A DNA stretch of 64,000 bases from a virus. The notes under the pieces were generated by a model. That model did no database searches and had not been told where the DNA came from. It saw only the letters and a list, made by a program, of their open reading frames with translations. A program made the position numbers and the translations under genes. Below are positions 15,534-23,792 of the stretch, in pieces (position 1 is the first letter of the stretch; every line of letters starts with the position of its first letter). Location of the stretch: positions 1-64,000 of IMG/VR virus record IMGVR_UViG_3300027899_001695. One strand, written 5' to 3'.

Positions 15534-16259
15534 ATGTATACAGGACTAGATGAAATTAGGGAAAAAGTGGCAGACACAGAAAGCATGTTTGAGGGAACTA
15601 GAATCAAGAAGCTGATGATTAACGATGGAGAGACAGCGATTCTAAGGTTCATTACGGATGGAACAGATGTTATATTGGCACACATGCATGAAATGGAAGA
15701 GGTTGGGCCGAAGGGAAAACGCTTTGTGAAGCGTTATTGCACCAAGGAAGACACTGGTGTGTGTGAGTATTGCTCTGGTGGAGATAAACCCAAGGGTTTC
15801 TTGTATCTTTGGTCGTATGTTTATTCCATTATCCATGCAAGGCAGAACCCCCAGTTGGATATTAACCAAAATGCACCTCGTTGGCAACCTATTAAGATAG
15901 GTTCTCAGACCTTCTATAAGGAAGAGGTTAATTATCCTATGGTCTTTGCTACCAAGATTGGTAAGAAGTCCATGTACCGCAATGCAATTACTGGATTTTG
16001 GCAGGAGTATGGTACTCTTGGTGATAGGGACTATAAGTGGTCACGCAATGGGGCAGGTCTCGATACCATTTATACACTTCAGCCCAAAGACCCTACCAAG
16101 AAGTCTAAAGAGGTAGCAGAGTTTACCTTGGAAACGCTTCCCTCAATTACGGATTATATTGTGGGGAATCCGACTTCAATGGAAACTGTTAATGCTCCTA
16201 AGGAAGCTGCTGTAGTGGCTTCTAAGGGCAACGGCTCTTCCAAAGATGACCCGTTCTAA
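15534..16259 (+). CDS. Single-stranded DNA-binding protein, gp32-like
   Basis: A 241-residue protein. It has a His/Cys zinc-binding set (H50 or H52, C69, C77, C80 in YCTKEDTGVCEYC) as in T4 gp32-type proteins, a central beta-rich body, and a disordered tail ending SSKDDPF. The acidic-aromatic tip is characteristic of single-strand-binding proteins and normally recruits replication partners. It lies between primase and polymerase genes. Codon use differs slightly from its neighbours (more GGC, CGC, ACC), consistent with high expression. Its unusually long structured leader suggests post-transcriptional control, possibly autoregulation. Confidence 0.75.
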   Translation: MYTGLDEIREKVADTESMFEGTRIKKLMINDGETAILRFITDGTDVILAHMHEMEEVGPKGKRFVKRYCTKEDTGVCEYCSGGDKPKGFLYLWSYVYSIIHARQNPQLDINQNAPRWQPIKIGSQTFYKEEVNYPMVFATKIGKKSMYRNAITGFWQEYGTLGDRDYKWSRNGAGLDTIYTLQPKDPTKKSKEVAEFTLETLPSITDYIVGNPTSMETVNAPKEAAVVASKGNGSSKDDPF

Positions 16260-16267
16260 GTAAATAA

Positions 16268-16371
16268 TTGGTAATGGTGGTCAAGTTTACGGAATATCTG
16301 AAGTTCTGCTCGTCAGAAGCAGTAGGATAGGATATAGGAGTGACCTTAAAAGTAGAGGGTACCATTATCAA
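16268..16371 (+). ncRNA. Predicted multi-helix structured RNA
   Basis: Outer helix: bases 16268-16278 (TTGGTAATGGT) pair with 16361-16371 (ACCATTATCAA), 11 pairs with one G-U. Directly inside it, GGTCA (16279-16283) pairs with TGACC (16341-16345). Further in, ATATC (16294-16298) pairs with GATAT (16331-16335), and TTCTG/CAGAA (16304-16308/16314-16318) closes a 5-base loop. The nested arrangement spans the whole gap after the single-strand-binding protein gene, just before a dispersed-motif copy. It could be a riboswitch-like leader, a small RNA, or an mRNA-stabilising element. The family is not recognised. Confidence 0.45.
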
Positions 16372-16392
16372 AATAAAAAAGCGGAGAAAGAA

Positions 16393-16551
16393 ATGAAAGG
16401 TTTAGCAATTTATACATGAATCTTAATGGGGCTACTGGTGCTGTATGCAATCCTATCTCCAGATTATGAAGTATTCACCAAGTTATTTTGTTTAGGAATG
16501 TATACACCAGTAGTAATTTTAGCAATTAAAGTAGTAAAAGGAGACAGATAG
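16393..16551 (+). pseudogene. Small membrane protein gene with in-frame TGA
   Basis: A good start (GCGGAGAAAGAA then ATG at 16393) opens a frame that meets TGA at codon 9 (16417-16419) but otherwise continues for 52 codons to TAG. If read through, the product would be a two-helix membrane peptide (ILMGLLVLYAILSPDYEVF, then LGMYTPVVILAIKVVKGDR). It could be a recently broken gene, a sequencing error, readthrough at TGA, or a 41-residue product from ATG 16426 without a ribosome site. Confidence 0.45.
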
Positions 16552-16552
16552 A

Positions 16553-16864
16553 ATGCCAAAAGTAAGCGTAAAGTGTGGGATGACAGTCAAACTATTCAAA
16601 GATTCACAGTATGAGTTTTTCCGTCCTGAAGTTAGCATTGAAGACATTGATACCGATGGTAATGTAGATGAACAACTTAAAATAGCAGTCATGGCTCTTA
16701 ACGATGTATGGGAAACGGTTACTGCAGAAGTAAACAAGAAAATTGTTGCAGAAATTCCTCGTGTAGATGCTGAAATGCAGTTACAGGTAAGCACAAAGAT
16801 GAAGAATATGGAACGTATTATCGGTAGTCTCCAGCGTGAAGTAGAGAGTTTGAAAAAGAAATAA
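16553..16864 (+). CDS. Hypothetical coiled-coil protein
   Basis: A 103-residue acidic protein with AAAAGGAGACAG upstream. Residues 1-40 are beta-like (KVSVKCGMTVKLFKDSQYEF). Residues 45-103 form a long helix with coiled-coil character (MKNMERIIGSLQREVESLKK). The stop overlaps the start of the polymerase gene, so it is co-translated with the polymerase and may be an accessory factor. No family recognised. Confidence 0.6.
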   Translation: MPKVSVKCGMTVKLFKDSQYEFFRPEVSIEDIDTDGNVDEQLKIAVMALNDVWETVTAEVNKKIVAEIPRVDAEMQLQVSTKMKNMERIIGSLQREVESLKKK

Positions 16865-18513
16865 TGAAAATGACCTTGCAGGAAGCCTTACAGGCTCCGA
16901 AGATACTTTCAATCGACCTTGAGACTCCAGATTTAAATTGGTGGAAAGAACGTGCATTGCTTATGGGGATTTATGCACCAGGATTTGAAGGGTATGTAAA
17001 TCTCTTTGAATATGATGATGCCACTCTTTCTTCCTTTTTTGCGGAGTTTGTAAAAGAAAGGTCATTTATATTTCATAATGCTAAATTCGACTTACACTAT
17101 CTACAAAAATGGGTTGATATCTATCCTGTAGAGTTTAGTGATACGATGATTCTTGCATATATGTATAAAGAAAACGTATCTCATAAACTTAAAGACCTAA
17201 GTAAAGAGTATTTTGGTGAGGAAGCATGTATTAATAAGGTATTAGTGGATGATTTTCTTAAAAAGAATACTAAAGGTAGGGGTAGCAAGAATTTCGATTT
17301 TAGTACAGTACCAAATGAAATGTTGGGCAATCGTGCTATAGAGGATGCGAAGAATACCTTTAATCTATTTGGTATTCTTCGTCCTAAAGTCTATAATAAG
17401 GAGATATACCTAACTGAAAAGACTCTGGTAAAGGTATTAATTCGGATGGAAGCCAATGGAATTATGGTGGATAAGAATTATCTAAAGACTTTGGATGAGG
17501 ATTTAACCCATCAGATAGAAATCTTTGAAAAGAAGTATTCAGACATTAATTTAAATTCTACTAAGCAGTTAAGTGAGTGGTTGTTCAATACGTTGGGTCT
17601 TACACCTTCTGAATACACTGGGAAGGGGTCACCATCAACAAAAACAGCCGCTTTGTTGCTTTTAGATTCTCCACAAGCTAGAGATTTGCTTGAATATCGT
17701 AAGATTGGAAAGCTACAAGGTGCTTTTACATCTAATTTATTGCAGAGAATTACAGTAAATGGGCGTATTCATGCTGATTTTAGACAAACTGGAACAGAAA
17801 CAGGTAGATTAAGTTGTTCTAACCCAAATCTTCAGCAAATGCCTAGTAAAAGCCCCATTATTCGTAGAGCATTTCTTGGTAAGAAAGACTTATGGTCATT
17901 TGATTACAGCCAGATGGAAGCGATACTCTATGCCGTCTACAATAAAGAGAAAGATTTATTAAAAGCCATTAAATATGGTGAAGATGTGTATACAGCGATG
18001 GCGGCAAAGATATTTAAAAAGTATGCAGAGGCGGTGACTAAGGACGAACGTAATAGAACCAAGACTATATTTCTTGGTTTAATGTATGGAATGGGAAAAG
18101 AGAAGTTTGAACGAACTACAGGTACTTCTTGGGCTACTGTTAATGGTTATTTTAATAAACGACCATTACAGAAATTGTTAAATAAACAGGTAGAAGAGCG
18201 TGGATATGTCGAAACAATGTTTGGTAGGCAGAGGCATTTACTTCCTGAAGAATCTTATAAAGCTATTAACTCTATTATACAAGGAAGTGCTGCAGATATG
18301 ATAAAAATGTCAATGGCTAAACTTCCATTAGAAATTCAAAATAAAATGCGGCTTACAGTTCATGATGAATTAGTTTTTGAAGATTTAGAAAAAGAGGAAG
18401 TTAAAACGATAAGCGACACAATGACATCTTTTGACCTACCGATTAAAGTAGGTATTGGAACGGGTAAGACTTGGTGGGATTGCAAAGAAAATGAGTACAG
18501 TTTGGAGAGTTAA
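16864..18513 (+). CDS. DNA polymerase, family A with 3'-5' exonuclease
   Basis: A 549-residue replicative polymerase. The proofreading domain has Exo I D18/E20 (SIDLET), Exo II HNAKFDLHYL (71-80) and Exo III around D161 (IEDAKNTFNL). The polymerase domain has TGRLSCSNPNLQQMP (313-327), motif A FDYSQMEAI (346-354, catalytic D347), motif B RTKTIFLGLMYGMG (398-411) and motif C VHDELVFE (499-506, with D501). There is no 5'-3' exonuclease domain, and it is shorter than bacterial Pol I, as in many phages. Motif B has Leu-Gly where FG is usual, a possible fidelity or substrate difference. Confidence 0.93.
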   Translation: MKMTLQEALQAPKILSIDLETPDLNWWKERALLMGIYAPGFEGYVNLFEYDDATLSSFFAEFVKERSFIFHNAKFDLHYLQKWVDIYPVEFSDTMILAYMYKENVSHKLKDLSKEYFGEEACINKVLVDDFLKKNTKGRGSKNFDFSTVPNEMLGNRAIEDAKNTFNLFGILRPKVYNKEIYLTEKTLVKVLIRMEANGIMVDKNYLKTLDEDLTHQIEIFEKKYSDINLNSTKQLSEWLFNTLGLTPSEYTGKGSPSTKTAALLLLDSPQARDLLEYRKIGKLQGAFTSNLLQRITVNGRIHADFRQTGTETGRLSCSNPNLQQMPSKSPIIRRAFLGKKDLWSFDYSQMEAILYAVYNKEKDLLKAIKYGEDVYTAMAAKIFKKYAEAVTKDERNRTKTIFLGLMYGMGKEKFERTTGTSWATVNGYFNKRPLQKLLNKQVEERGYVETMFGRQRHLLPEESYKAINSIIQGSAADMIKMSMAKLPLEIQNKMRLTVHDELVFEDLEKEEVKTISDTMTSFDLPIKVGIGTGKTWWDCKENEYSLES

Positions 18514-18690
18514 ATGACTAACGAAGAAGCAGAGAAAGTTATAAGATTAATGATATGTGCTGATGGCGGGTGTTTTCACTGTGCAGGTACTTTATTAGTA
18601 GATTTTAATGAAACATTTCCTGAACATACGGAATTAGCCAAAATGATTTATAAAAAGAGGTTTAATAAGGAGTTAGAGTTATATGACTAA
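18514..18690 (+). CDS. Small hypothetical protein with CxxC-like motif
   Basis: A 58-residue protein starting MTNEEAEKVIRLM, with TTGGAGAG upstream. It contains CADGGCFHC near residues 15-23, possibly a partial metal site. It overlaps the RecA-like gene by 8 bases. Function unknown. Confidence 0.55.
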   Translation: MTNEEAEKVIRLMICADGGCFHCAGTLLVDFNETFPEHTELAKMIYKKRFNKELELYD

Positions 18691-19687
18691 AGAAGATGTA
18701 GAGAATGCATTAGAAGTAGCAAAGAAATCCATGAAGGGGTCTATTTCTATGGGGGATGCCCCAGAACTGATACTTCAAAAAGTACCTTTTAACATACCTG
18801 TGTTAGATAATTTATTAAAAGGCGGATTAAAAAGAAAAGGAATGCATATATTTACAGGAGCCTTTTCTACTTGTAAGAGTTTTTTAGCTCAGAAAGCAAT
18901 TGCTTCTGTACAAAGTAGAGGAGGGGGAGCTGTTTATATTGATACAGAAAGACGTTTTGACCCTGACTGGTTCACTTTGTCGGGAGTCAATATTAAAGAT
19001 TTAATTGTAGCTACTCCTTTACATGGTGAGGAAGCTGTGGATGTAGCGATTAACTTCTTAGAGGCTGAAATTGACCTTGTGGTTTTTGATTCCTTTGCTG
19101 CTTTAATTCCCATTGAAGAATATGAAGAGGGAATGGAGCAGAAGTTCATAGGTTTACAGGCGAGAATGTTAAATAAAGCTATTAAAAAGATGATTCCAGC
19201 CAATACTAATTCTGTTGTTATTGCAACTAATCAAACTAGGGCCGATATAGGTAGTCATTTTAATGCTGGTATACAAGAAAATCTTGTGGGTGGAAAAGGA
19301 CAGTATTATGAGGCTTCTTTGATTCTACAGACACGTAGAAGGGGATGGTTGACTGAAACTAAAGAAGGCAAAATAGTAGAAAATGAAAAGGCATCAAAAG
19401 ATACCAAAAAAGTTGGTTTTGTTGTAGAATGTTTCTTACAGAAATGTAATTATGCCCCGCCTTTTACATTTTGTCAAATTCCGTTTAATTTCTATAAAGG
19501 AGCTTTGGATAATGTAGCGGCTATTATTGATTTAGCAGTCGATTCAGGCAAGATTATTCAAAAAGGTCCTTGGTATAAGTATAAGGAAGAGAAATTTATG
19601 GGAAGACAGGCTGTTGTAGATTTCTTTGAGAAGCCTGAAAATCAAGAAGCTTTTGAAACGCTTAAATCAGAGATTATTAATAGTTGA
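18683..19687 (+). CDS. RecA-like recombinase
   Basis: A 334-residue RecA/RadA-fold ATPase. Walker A is GAFSTCKS (59-66), the conserved Glu region is VYIDTERRF, Walker B is LVVFDS (132-137), and IATNQTRADIG (about residue 180) corresponds to L2-like and sensor strands. It lacks the long bacterial RecA C-terminal domain and resembles phage UvsX/RecA-like proteins that drive strand exchange in recombination-dependent replication. A Cys in place of the usual Gly before the Walker Lys is unusual. A free-standing homing endonuclease follows directly. Confidence 0.85.
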   Translation: MTKEDVENALEVAKKSMKGSISMGDAPELILQKVPFNIPVLDNLLKGGLKRKGMHIFTGAFSTCKSFLAQKAIASVQSRGGGAVYIDTERRFDPDWFTLSGVNIKDLIVATPLHGEEAVDVAINFLEAEIDLVVFDSFAALIPIEEYEEGMEQKFIGLQARMLNKAIKKMIPANTNSVVIATNQTRADIGSHFNAGIQENLVGGKGQYYEASLILQTRRRGWLTETKEGKIVENEKASKDTKKVGFVVECFLQKCNYAPPFTFCQIPFNFYKGALDNVAAIIDLAVDSGKIIQKGPWYKYKEEKFMGRQAVVDFFEKPENQEAFETLKSEIINS

Positions 19688-19695
19688 TATACTGA

Positions 19696-19725
19696 TTTTA
19701 GTTGTAGAGATAAATAAGGTATAAT
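19696..19725 (+). promoter_or_regulatory. Promoter of the recA-adjacent homing endonuclease
   Basis: A perfect TATAAT (19720-19725) with a weak -35 (TTTTAG, 18-base spacing). Six bases separate TATAAT from the ATG at 19732, so the transcript would be leaderless. The gene has no ribosome site. Confidence 0.45.
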
Positions 19726-19731
19726 TATACT

Positions 19732-20745
19732 ATGATTAAAGAAGACCGTTGGGAATGGCGAGAATGCAAGAAGTGTTCTTATAAATTTAAAGTAAGAATA
19801 AAGCACCCTAAGCAATACTGCTCTTTAAAATGCCGTCTTGCAGATATAGAAGGACCAAAAAATCCTAATTATAATAATAAATGGTCTGTGCAACAGAAAA
19901 CACAGGCGAGAGATAGAGTTAAAAATTGTATTATATTAGGGCAGTTTCCAATTTATACGAATACTAAACCGCATTTAAAATTAGAAAGCTTATTACAGGA
20001 ACTGGATTTCAAAGTAGACAAAGAGGTCTGTTTTGGTGGTTTTTTGGTAGATTGTTTTTTACCTGAGTTCCATGTTGCTTTAGAAGCAGATGGTCCTTTT
20101 CATTCTAAACGAAGAGATAGAAAGAGAGATTCCTTTATATTAGAAAATTATAATGTTCCTATATTACGGTTTGAATCAACTGTATTAATGAATCCAATGA
20201 AAGAGCTAGATATTAAAAACAGTATTCTTAGTTTTGTGGATACTTATAAAGGAAGTGTTAAAGAAAGAGAGCAAGATAGTAAGTTAAAAGAATTTGGAGC
20301 AGTTATAACTAAAGATTTTAAATCATGGAAAAAAGATAAAATGCGAAAACAAGACACTTCAACAGGCGTATTATATTGGGTGGCTCTAGAATACAAACAG
20401 TTTATTTGTCCAACTTGTGGAAAAAACATGTTAGTTGCAGAGACTGATAAAAGAAAGTATTGTTCATCATTCTGTGCTAATAAAAGACCAAATCGTGCTT
20501 ATGCTCTTAAGATAGTGTTGTGCAAGTTCTGTAAAAAAGCGTTTAAAAGCAATGATTGGAAAACTAGGAAGTATTGTTCTCACGATTGTTATAAACAAGA
20601 TATTCCAAGTTGGAATACAGGTTTAACCAAGGAGACTTCAACTAAATTAAAACTAATTGGCGAGCATATTAGTAAAGCTAAATGTGAACAAAGTGCGAAT
20701 AAGTTAAATAAGTGTAAAAAAGAAGGAGATAACCCATTTGAATAA
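19732..20745 (+). CDS. Homing endonuclease, Vsr/DUF559-like with zinc fingers
   Basis: A 337-residue protein. An N-terminal zinc finger (ECKKCSYKFK, then QYCSLKC) precedes a PD-(D/E)XK-like nuclease core: ESLLQEL, FLVDCFLPEFHVALEADGPF with H following, RDRKRDSFIL and PILRFES (about residues 85-145). Two more Cys4 zinc fingers follow (ICPTCGKNM..YCSSFC; LCKFCKKAF..YCSHDC), then a NUMOD-like SWNTGLTKETSTKLKL segment. The combination of Vsr-like nuclease and modular DNA-binding fingers is typical of phage EDxHD homing enzymes. It sits directly after the recA-like gene and is transcribed from its own leaderless promoter, like a self-contained invader. Confidence 0.8.
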   Translation: MIKEDRWEWRECKKCSYKFKVRIKHPKQYCSLKCRLADIEGPKNPNYNNKWSVQQKTQARDRVKNCIILGQFPIYTNTKPHLKLESLLQELDFKVDKEVCFGGFLVDCFLPEFHVALEADGPFHSKRRDRKRDSFILENYNVPILRFESTVLMNPMKELDIKNSILSFVDTYKGSVKEREQDSKLKEFGAVITKDFKSWKKDKMRKQDTSTGVLYWVALEYKQFICPTCGKNMLVAETDKRKYCSSFCANKRPNRAYALKIVLCKFCKKAFKSNDWKTRKYCSHDCYKQDIPSWNTGLTKETSTKLKLIGEHISKAKCEQSANKLNKCKKEGDNPFE

Positions 20746-21436
20746 GGGAATAAAAGCAATTATGGAGACACGAAATCCAAAGCAATGGTTGGAAGGAGCA
20801 ATTGATAACTATCTGGAGACAAAGCCAGTAGAACAACGAATAGGGAGTCATTTTCATCCCTCAAGTGCTGGAAAATGCCCACGAAGTATTCAATTAACAA
20901 TGGCAGGAGTTTTAACTTCCAAGCATGAGGCTAGAATTCTTCGTATCTTTGATACAGGTCATGATATGCATGATAAATATGGTAGATACTTTGAGAAAAT
21001 GGGTATATTAGTCTCTAAAGAAGCGGACGTATTCTATGAAAGAGATGGAGTAGTAATAAAGGGTAATTGTGACTATGTAGTTAAAGATGACACTAATAGG
21101 CCACATATTCTAGAATTAAAGTCTATCAATGCTAGAGGTTTTAATGATTTATGGGTTACAAATGTTCCTCATACGAATCACTTTTTACAATGGAATGTAT
21201 ATTCTGGTTGTTTAAAGATTCCTTTGGGTGAGATTTTATATGAGAATAAAGATGACCAGAATATGAAGATATTTAGTGTTGCTTTTAATGAAGCACAGTT
21301 TGAAGAAACCTTTGCAATATTTAAAAGTATTCATGAGTATACTCAAAAAGGACTATTAGTGCCGATTCCTTCGAAATGTAATGATAAATACTGTCCTGCC
21401 AAGCAAATATGTAGTAAGGAGAGGGCAACAAGATGA
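20738..21436 (+). CDS. Cas4-like PD-(D/E)XK exonuclease
   Basis: A 232-residue nuclease. It starts at TTG 20738, supported by AAGGAGATAACCCA at ideal spacing. The nuclease core includes HPSSAGKCPRSIQL (N-terminal Cys), GNCDYVV (catalytic Asp) and HILELKS (E-x-K). The C-terminus has CNDKYCPAKQIC, which with the N-terminal Cys could form the iron-sulphur cluster of Cas4/AddB-type nucleases. It lies in the recombination cluster beside RecA and probably resects DNA ends. No CRISPR array or cas genes were seen, so it is a recombination nuclease and not part of adaptive immunity here. Confidence 0.75.
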   Translation: MNKGIKAIMETRNPKQWLEGAIDNYLETKPVEQRIGSHFHPSSAGKCPRSIQLTMAGVLTSKHEARILRIFDTGHDMHDKYGRYFEKMGILVSKEADVFYERDGVVIKGNCDYVVKDDTNRPHILELKSINARGFNDLWVTNVPHTNHFLQWNVYSGCLKIPLGEILYENKDDQNMKIFSVAFNEAQFEETFAIFKSIHEYTQKGLLVPIPSKCNDKYCPAKQICSKERATR

Positions 21437-21924
21437 GTGAAGAAATAATCTTAAAACCATTACGAGAGAAGATAAGTAAATTTCCCTTACCCCAAAAACC
21501 AGTTACATTTGGGCAGTCTTATGTCTTTCCAGAAGACGCTACGGTGCTTACATCTCCACAATTGGGTAATTGGATGTTTAAATTGGCGGGATGGAAAGGA
21601 TATGCTTTGCACCAACTCGCTTTTGTAGAGATGGACGTAGCGGTTATGGAAGATGTGTATACAACAAAAATGGAAATGGCGATGTCACAGGTACAATCAG
21701 AGAAAAAGCTTGTAAAAGAAACCCTAAGAGGACAAGTTATGACTTCAAATAGAGAGATAAATGAGTTAAAGGCTCGTTGTATGGAAAGAGCAGGAACATT
21801 AGCTGCTTTAAAACGTATAGTGGAACTTTATACTATACAATTAGAGATTGTTAGTAGGGAACTCACTCGTAGGACGTATGACTTAAAGCTTATGCAGAAA
21901 GGAATACAGAATTTTGACGATTAA
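21433..21924 (+). CDS. Hypothetical protein in recombination cluster
   Basis: A 163-residue protein whose ATG overlaps the stop of the Cas4-like gene (ATGA). The N-terminal third is globular (TSPQLGNWMFKLAGWKGYAL). The rest is a long charged helix with probable coiled coil. Tight coupling to the nuclease suggests a partner in recombination. No family recognised. Confidence 0.6.
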   Translation: MSEEIILKPLREKISKFPLPQKPVTFGQSYVFPEDATVLTSPQLGNWMFKLAGWKGYALHQLAFVEMDVAVMEDVYTTKMEMAMSQVQSEKKLVKETLRGQVMTSNREINELKARCMERAGTLAALKRIVELYTIQLEIVSRELTRRTYDLKLMQKGIQNFDD

Positions 21925-22351
21925 AGTTATATATGGAAAGTATCACTCGGTTCCTTGTAAATTTGTTATTACAGAGGAACAGATTAACGAGGCTAAAGAG
22001 GCTATGCAATATCTAAATAATTGCAAATGGCAAGGAAATTTACAGATTAATATTAAACCAGACAAGATTTATCATGAAAATGCTAAAGAACTGCTACAGG
22101 AACTAAATGCTTTTATTTATGTGGATAAAGAGTTCATGAGTTTATCTTATGATGGCTATGAAGGCGTTGATTATATTACAGAGATGCTGGATATTAGGAA
22201 ACTCCCAAAGATGTGGGCCTCAACCTCTTTTATGGATAACTTGACAGATAAGTACGGTGGTGATATAATAGACAGGCGTTTATTATCAGATGAAGATAAA
22301 GAGAATTTAAGACATTTAACTATTATGTATAAATTAGAGGAGAGCCAATAA
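21914..22351 (+). CDS. Hypothetical protein
   Basis: A 145-residue acidic alpha/beta protein overlapping the previous gene by 11 bases. The start is TTG 21914 with AAAGGAA about a dozen bases upstream. Contains GKYHSVPCKFVITEEQIN and a C-terminal helical part. No function recognised. Confidence 0.55.
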   Translation: MTIKVIYGKYHSVPCKFVITEEQINEAKEAMQYLNNCKWQGNLQINIKPDKIYHENAKELLQELNAFIYVDKEFMSLSYDGYEGVDYITEMLDIRKLPKMWASTSFMDNLTDKYGGDIIDRRLLSDEDKENLRHLTIMYKLEESQ

Positions 22352-22662
22352 TGGGCATGTTTAATATTGTAAAACTTCTTATTCCTTGCCCAAATTGCGG
22401 AAAAGAAGTAGGAGAATTGCAGACAAAAGATGATTATTATGAAGCGTTATATTTGGAACAGGTCGAATTGTGGATGATACGGGAATGCCACACTATTTGT
22501 CCTCATTGTAATGCTTGGATTGAGATTAAATTAAAGAAAGAAAAGATGATGGAATTGACTCTTGCTGATTATGATATAACAACTCGACCATTAGGAGAAT
22601 TTAAAGAGGTGAAATTAAATGAGGAACCCAAACAGAATAGTGCCAATAATGTGTCTAATTGA
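22351..22662 (+). CDS. Zinc-ribbon protein
   Basis: A 103-residue protein with two knuckles, CPNCGK (residues 13-18) and CPHCNAW (about 50-56), forming a zinc ribbon. A copy of the dispersed motif encodes part of the first knuckle (GCGG at 22397, frame TGC GGA). The start overlaps the previous stop. Possibly a transcription or nucleic-acid-binding accessory protein. Confidence 0.62.
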   Translation: MGMFNIVKLLIPCPNCGKEVGELQTKDDYYEALYLEQVELWMIRECHTICPHCNAWIEIKLKKEKMMELTLADYDITTRPLGEFKEVKLNEEPKQNSANNVSN

Positions 22663-22813
22663 AACAATATGGAAACGAAACCCAGATTTAAGACTTTGTC
22701 AGTTGATTGGTAATGCTACGTTTGATAAACGAGATAATTATAGCATTGAAGATGACGAATTAGAGAAAAGATTAAAGGAGTTATATTGTGCCGATAAAAA
22801 AGAAGTTATTTAA
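22619..22813 (+). CDS. Small conserved phage-type hypothetical protein
   Basis: A 64-residue protein (MRNPNRIVPIMCLIETIWKR, then NPDLRLCQLIG and IEDDELEKRLKEL). The pattern is familiar from short proteins of unknown function in many phages. It has AAAGAGGTGAAATTAA upstream and is translated out of frame over the last 44 bases of the zinc-ribbon gene. It contains the GGAG used by the FtsZ-like gene. Confidence 0.6.
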   Translation: MRNPNRIVPIMCLIETIWKRNPDLRLCQLIGNATFDKRDNYSIEDDELEKRLKELYCADKKEVI

Positions 22814-23792
22814 TGCCCCTGTAGTACTCTCATTTGGGAGTGGCGCAGGAAAGATAATCTCAAAGATTGAGACTCCTATGGGGGTTTATAAAATTGCAGT
22901 TAATTCATCTGAAAGAGATTTGCAGATGATTGATACTAGAGTAGATGAAACCGTAGTTTGTGGACAAGGCATTGGTAGTGGTATGGACCCTACACAAGGT
23001 CGTGAGGATTTATATAATGGTCTTCGTAAGGTCTTTAAATACATTGATGACGCTTGTTATGAAGCAAAGGCTACAGATGTGGATATTATTCCAATTATTT
23101 CTTCTCTTGGGCATGGTTTTGGTAGCGGTAGTCTTACATCTGCCATTGGAGAATTACAGAGAAGGTATAAAAATGCTATTATATTGCCTTTTGTGGTGAC
23201 CCCGTTTACTTGGGAAGGTACAGAAGTAATAAAAAGAGCTTATGAAAGCCTAAAAGAGGCTACAGATGTTAGTCCTTGTTTTGTAATTTCAAATGAAGAG
23301 GTAGGAAATGTATACAAAGATATTGGAGCCAGTTATGAATCTATCAATGGGCTTATTGGAGACAGCATTTCTGTTATCCTTAGGAGCTTTTCTGCTACAG
23401 AAGGGGTATTACAAACTATTGATAGGAACGATTTTAGTAAGTTTTTCATTAGGGATATTGCTACTATTCGTCATATGCGTATTAAGTCTGCTAAAGATTT
23501 AACCTTTGATGATATAAAGGAAAACATTGGCAAGAGATGGCTAAAGATTGATGCTAAGATGTTTAAACCTATTAGTAAGCTCAATGTAACCTATATTCTT
23601 GATGGAAAAGGTCCTTTTAGCCCCAAAGTTTTACAGGAATTGCAGGAAAACGCCACAAAGAAAGATTATATCAATAAAGAGTATATTAAACCTTTACTTA
23701 TTGAACGTAAGAAGGTTAAATATTGTGACTTTGTCTGGATGGAATCTGGGTTTAAATTAAAGTGCGATAAAAACATTTATGGTGAATACTAA
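22788..23792 (+). CDS. FtsZ/tubulin-like GTPase
   Basis: A 334-residue protein starting at GTG 22788 with AAAGGAG seven bases upstream. It follows the FtsZ/tubulin GTPase layout: VVLSFGSGAGKIISKI (T1, 12-27), VNSSERDLQMI (T2, 39-49), GQGIGSGMDPTQGRE (T3, 59-73), the tubulin signature SLGHGFGSGS (106-115, GGGTGSG-like), PFVVTPFTWEG (134-144), FVISNEE (165-171), and a T7-like loop IDRNDFSKFF (211-220). The second catalytic Asp of FtsZ T7 (NxDxxD) is not evident, and His/Phe replace Gly/Thr in the signature. It probably forms a cytomotive filament that positions DNA or capsids, as PhuZ or TubZ do. The role is inference. Confidence 0.78.
   Translation: MPIKKKLFNAPVVLSFGSGAGKIISKIETPMGVYKIAVNSSERDLQMIDTRVDETVVCGQGIGSGMDPTQGREDLYNGLRKVFKYIDDACYEAKATDVDIIPIISSLGHGFGSGSLTSAIGELQRRYKNAIILPFVVTPFTWEGTEVIKRAYESLKEATDVSPCFVISNEEVGNVYKDIGASYESINGLIGDSISVILRSFSATEGVLQTIDRNDFSKFFIRDIATIRHMRIKSAKDLTFDDIKENIGKRWLKIDAKMFKPISKLNVTYILDGKGPFSPKVLQELQENATKKDYINKEYIKPLLIERKKVKYCDFVWMESGFKLKCDKNIYGEY

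Noticed and set aside
16393-16551. Genome-wide recoding of TGA to tryptophan
   Set aside because: Several well-supported genes end at TGA with tight overlaps (13016, 19687, 21436, 28318), so the standard code holds.
20738-21436. Cas4-like nuclease as sign of a CRISPR system
   Set aside because: No repeat-spacer array or other cas genes were found. The neighbours are recombination genes.
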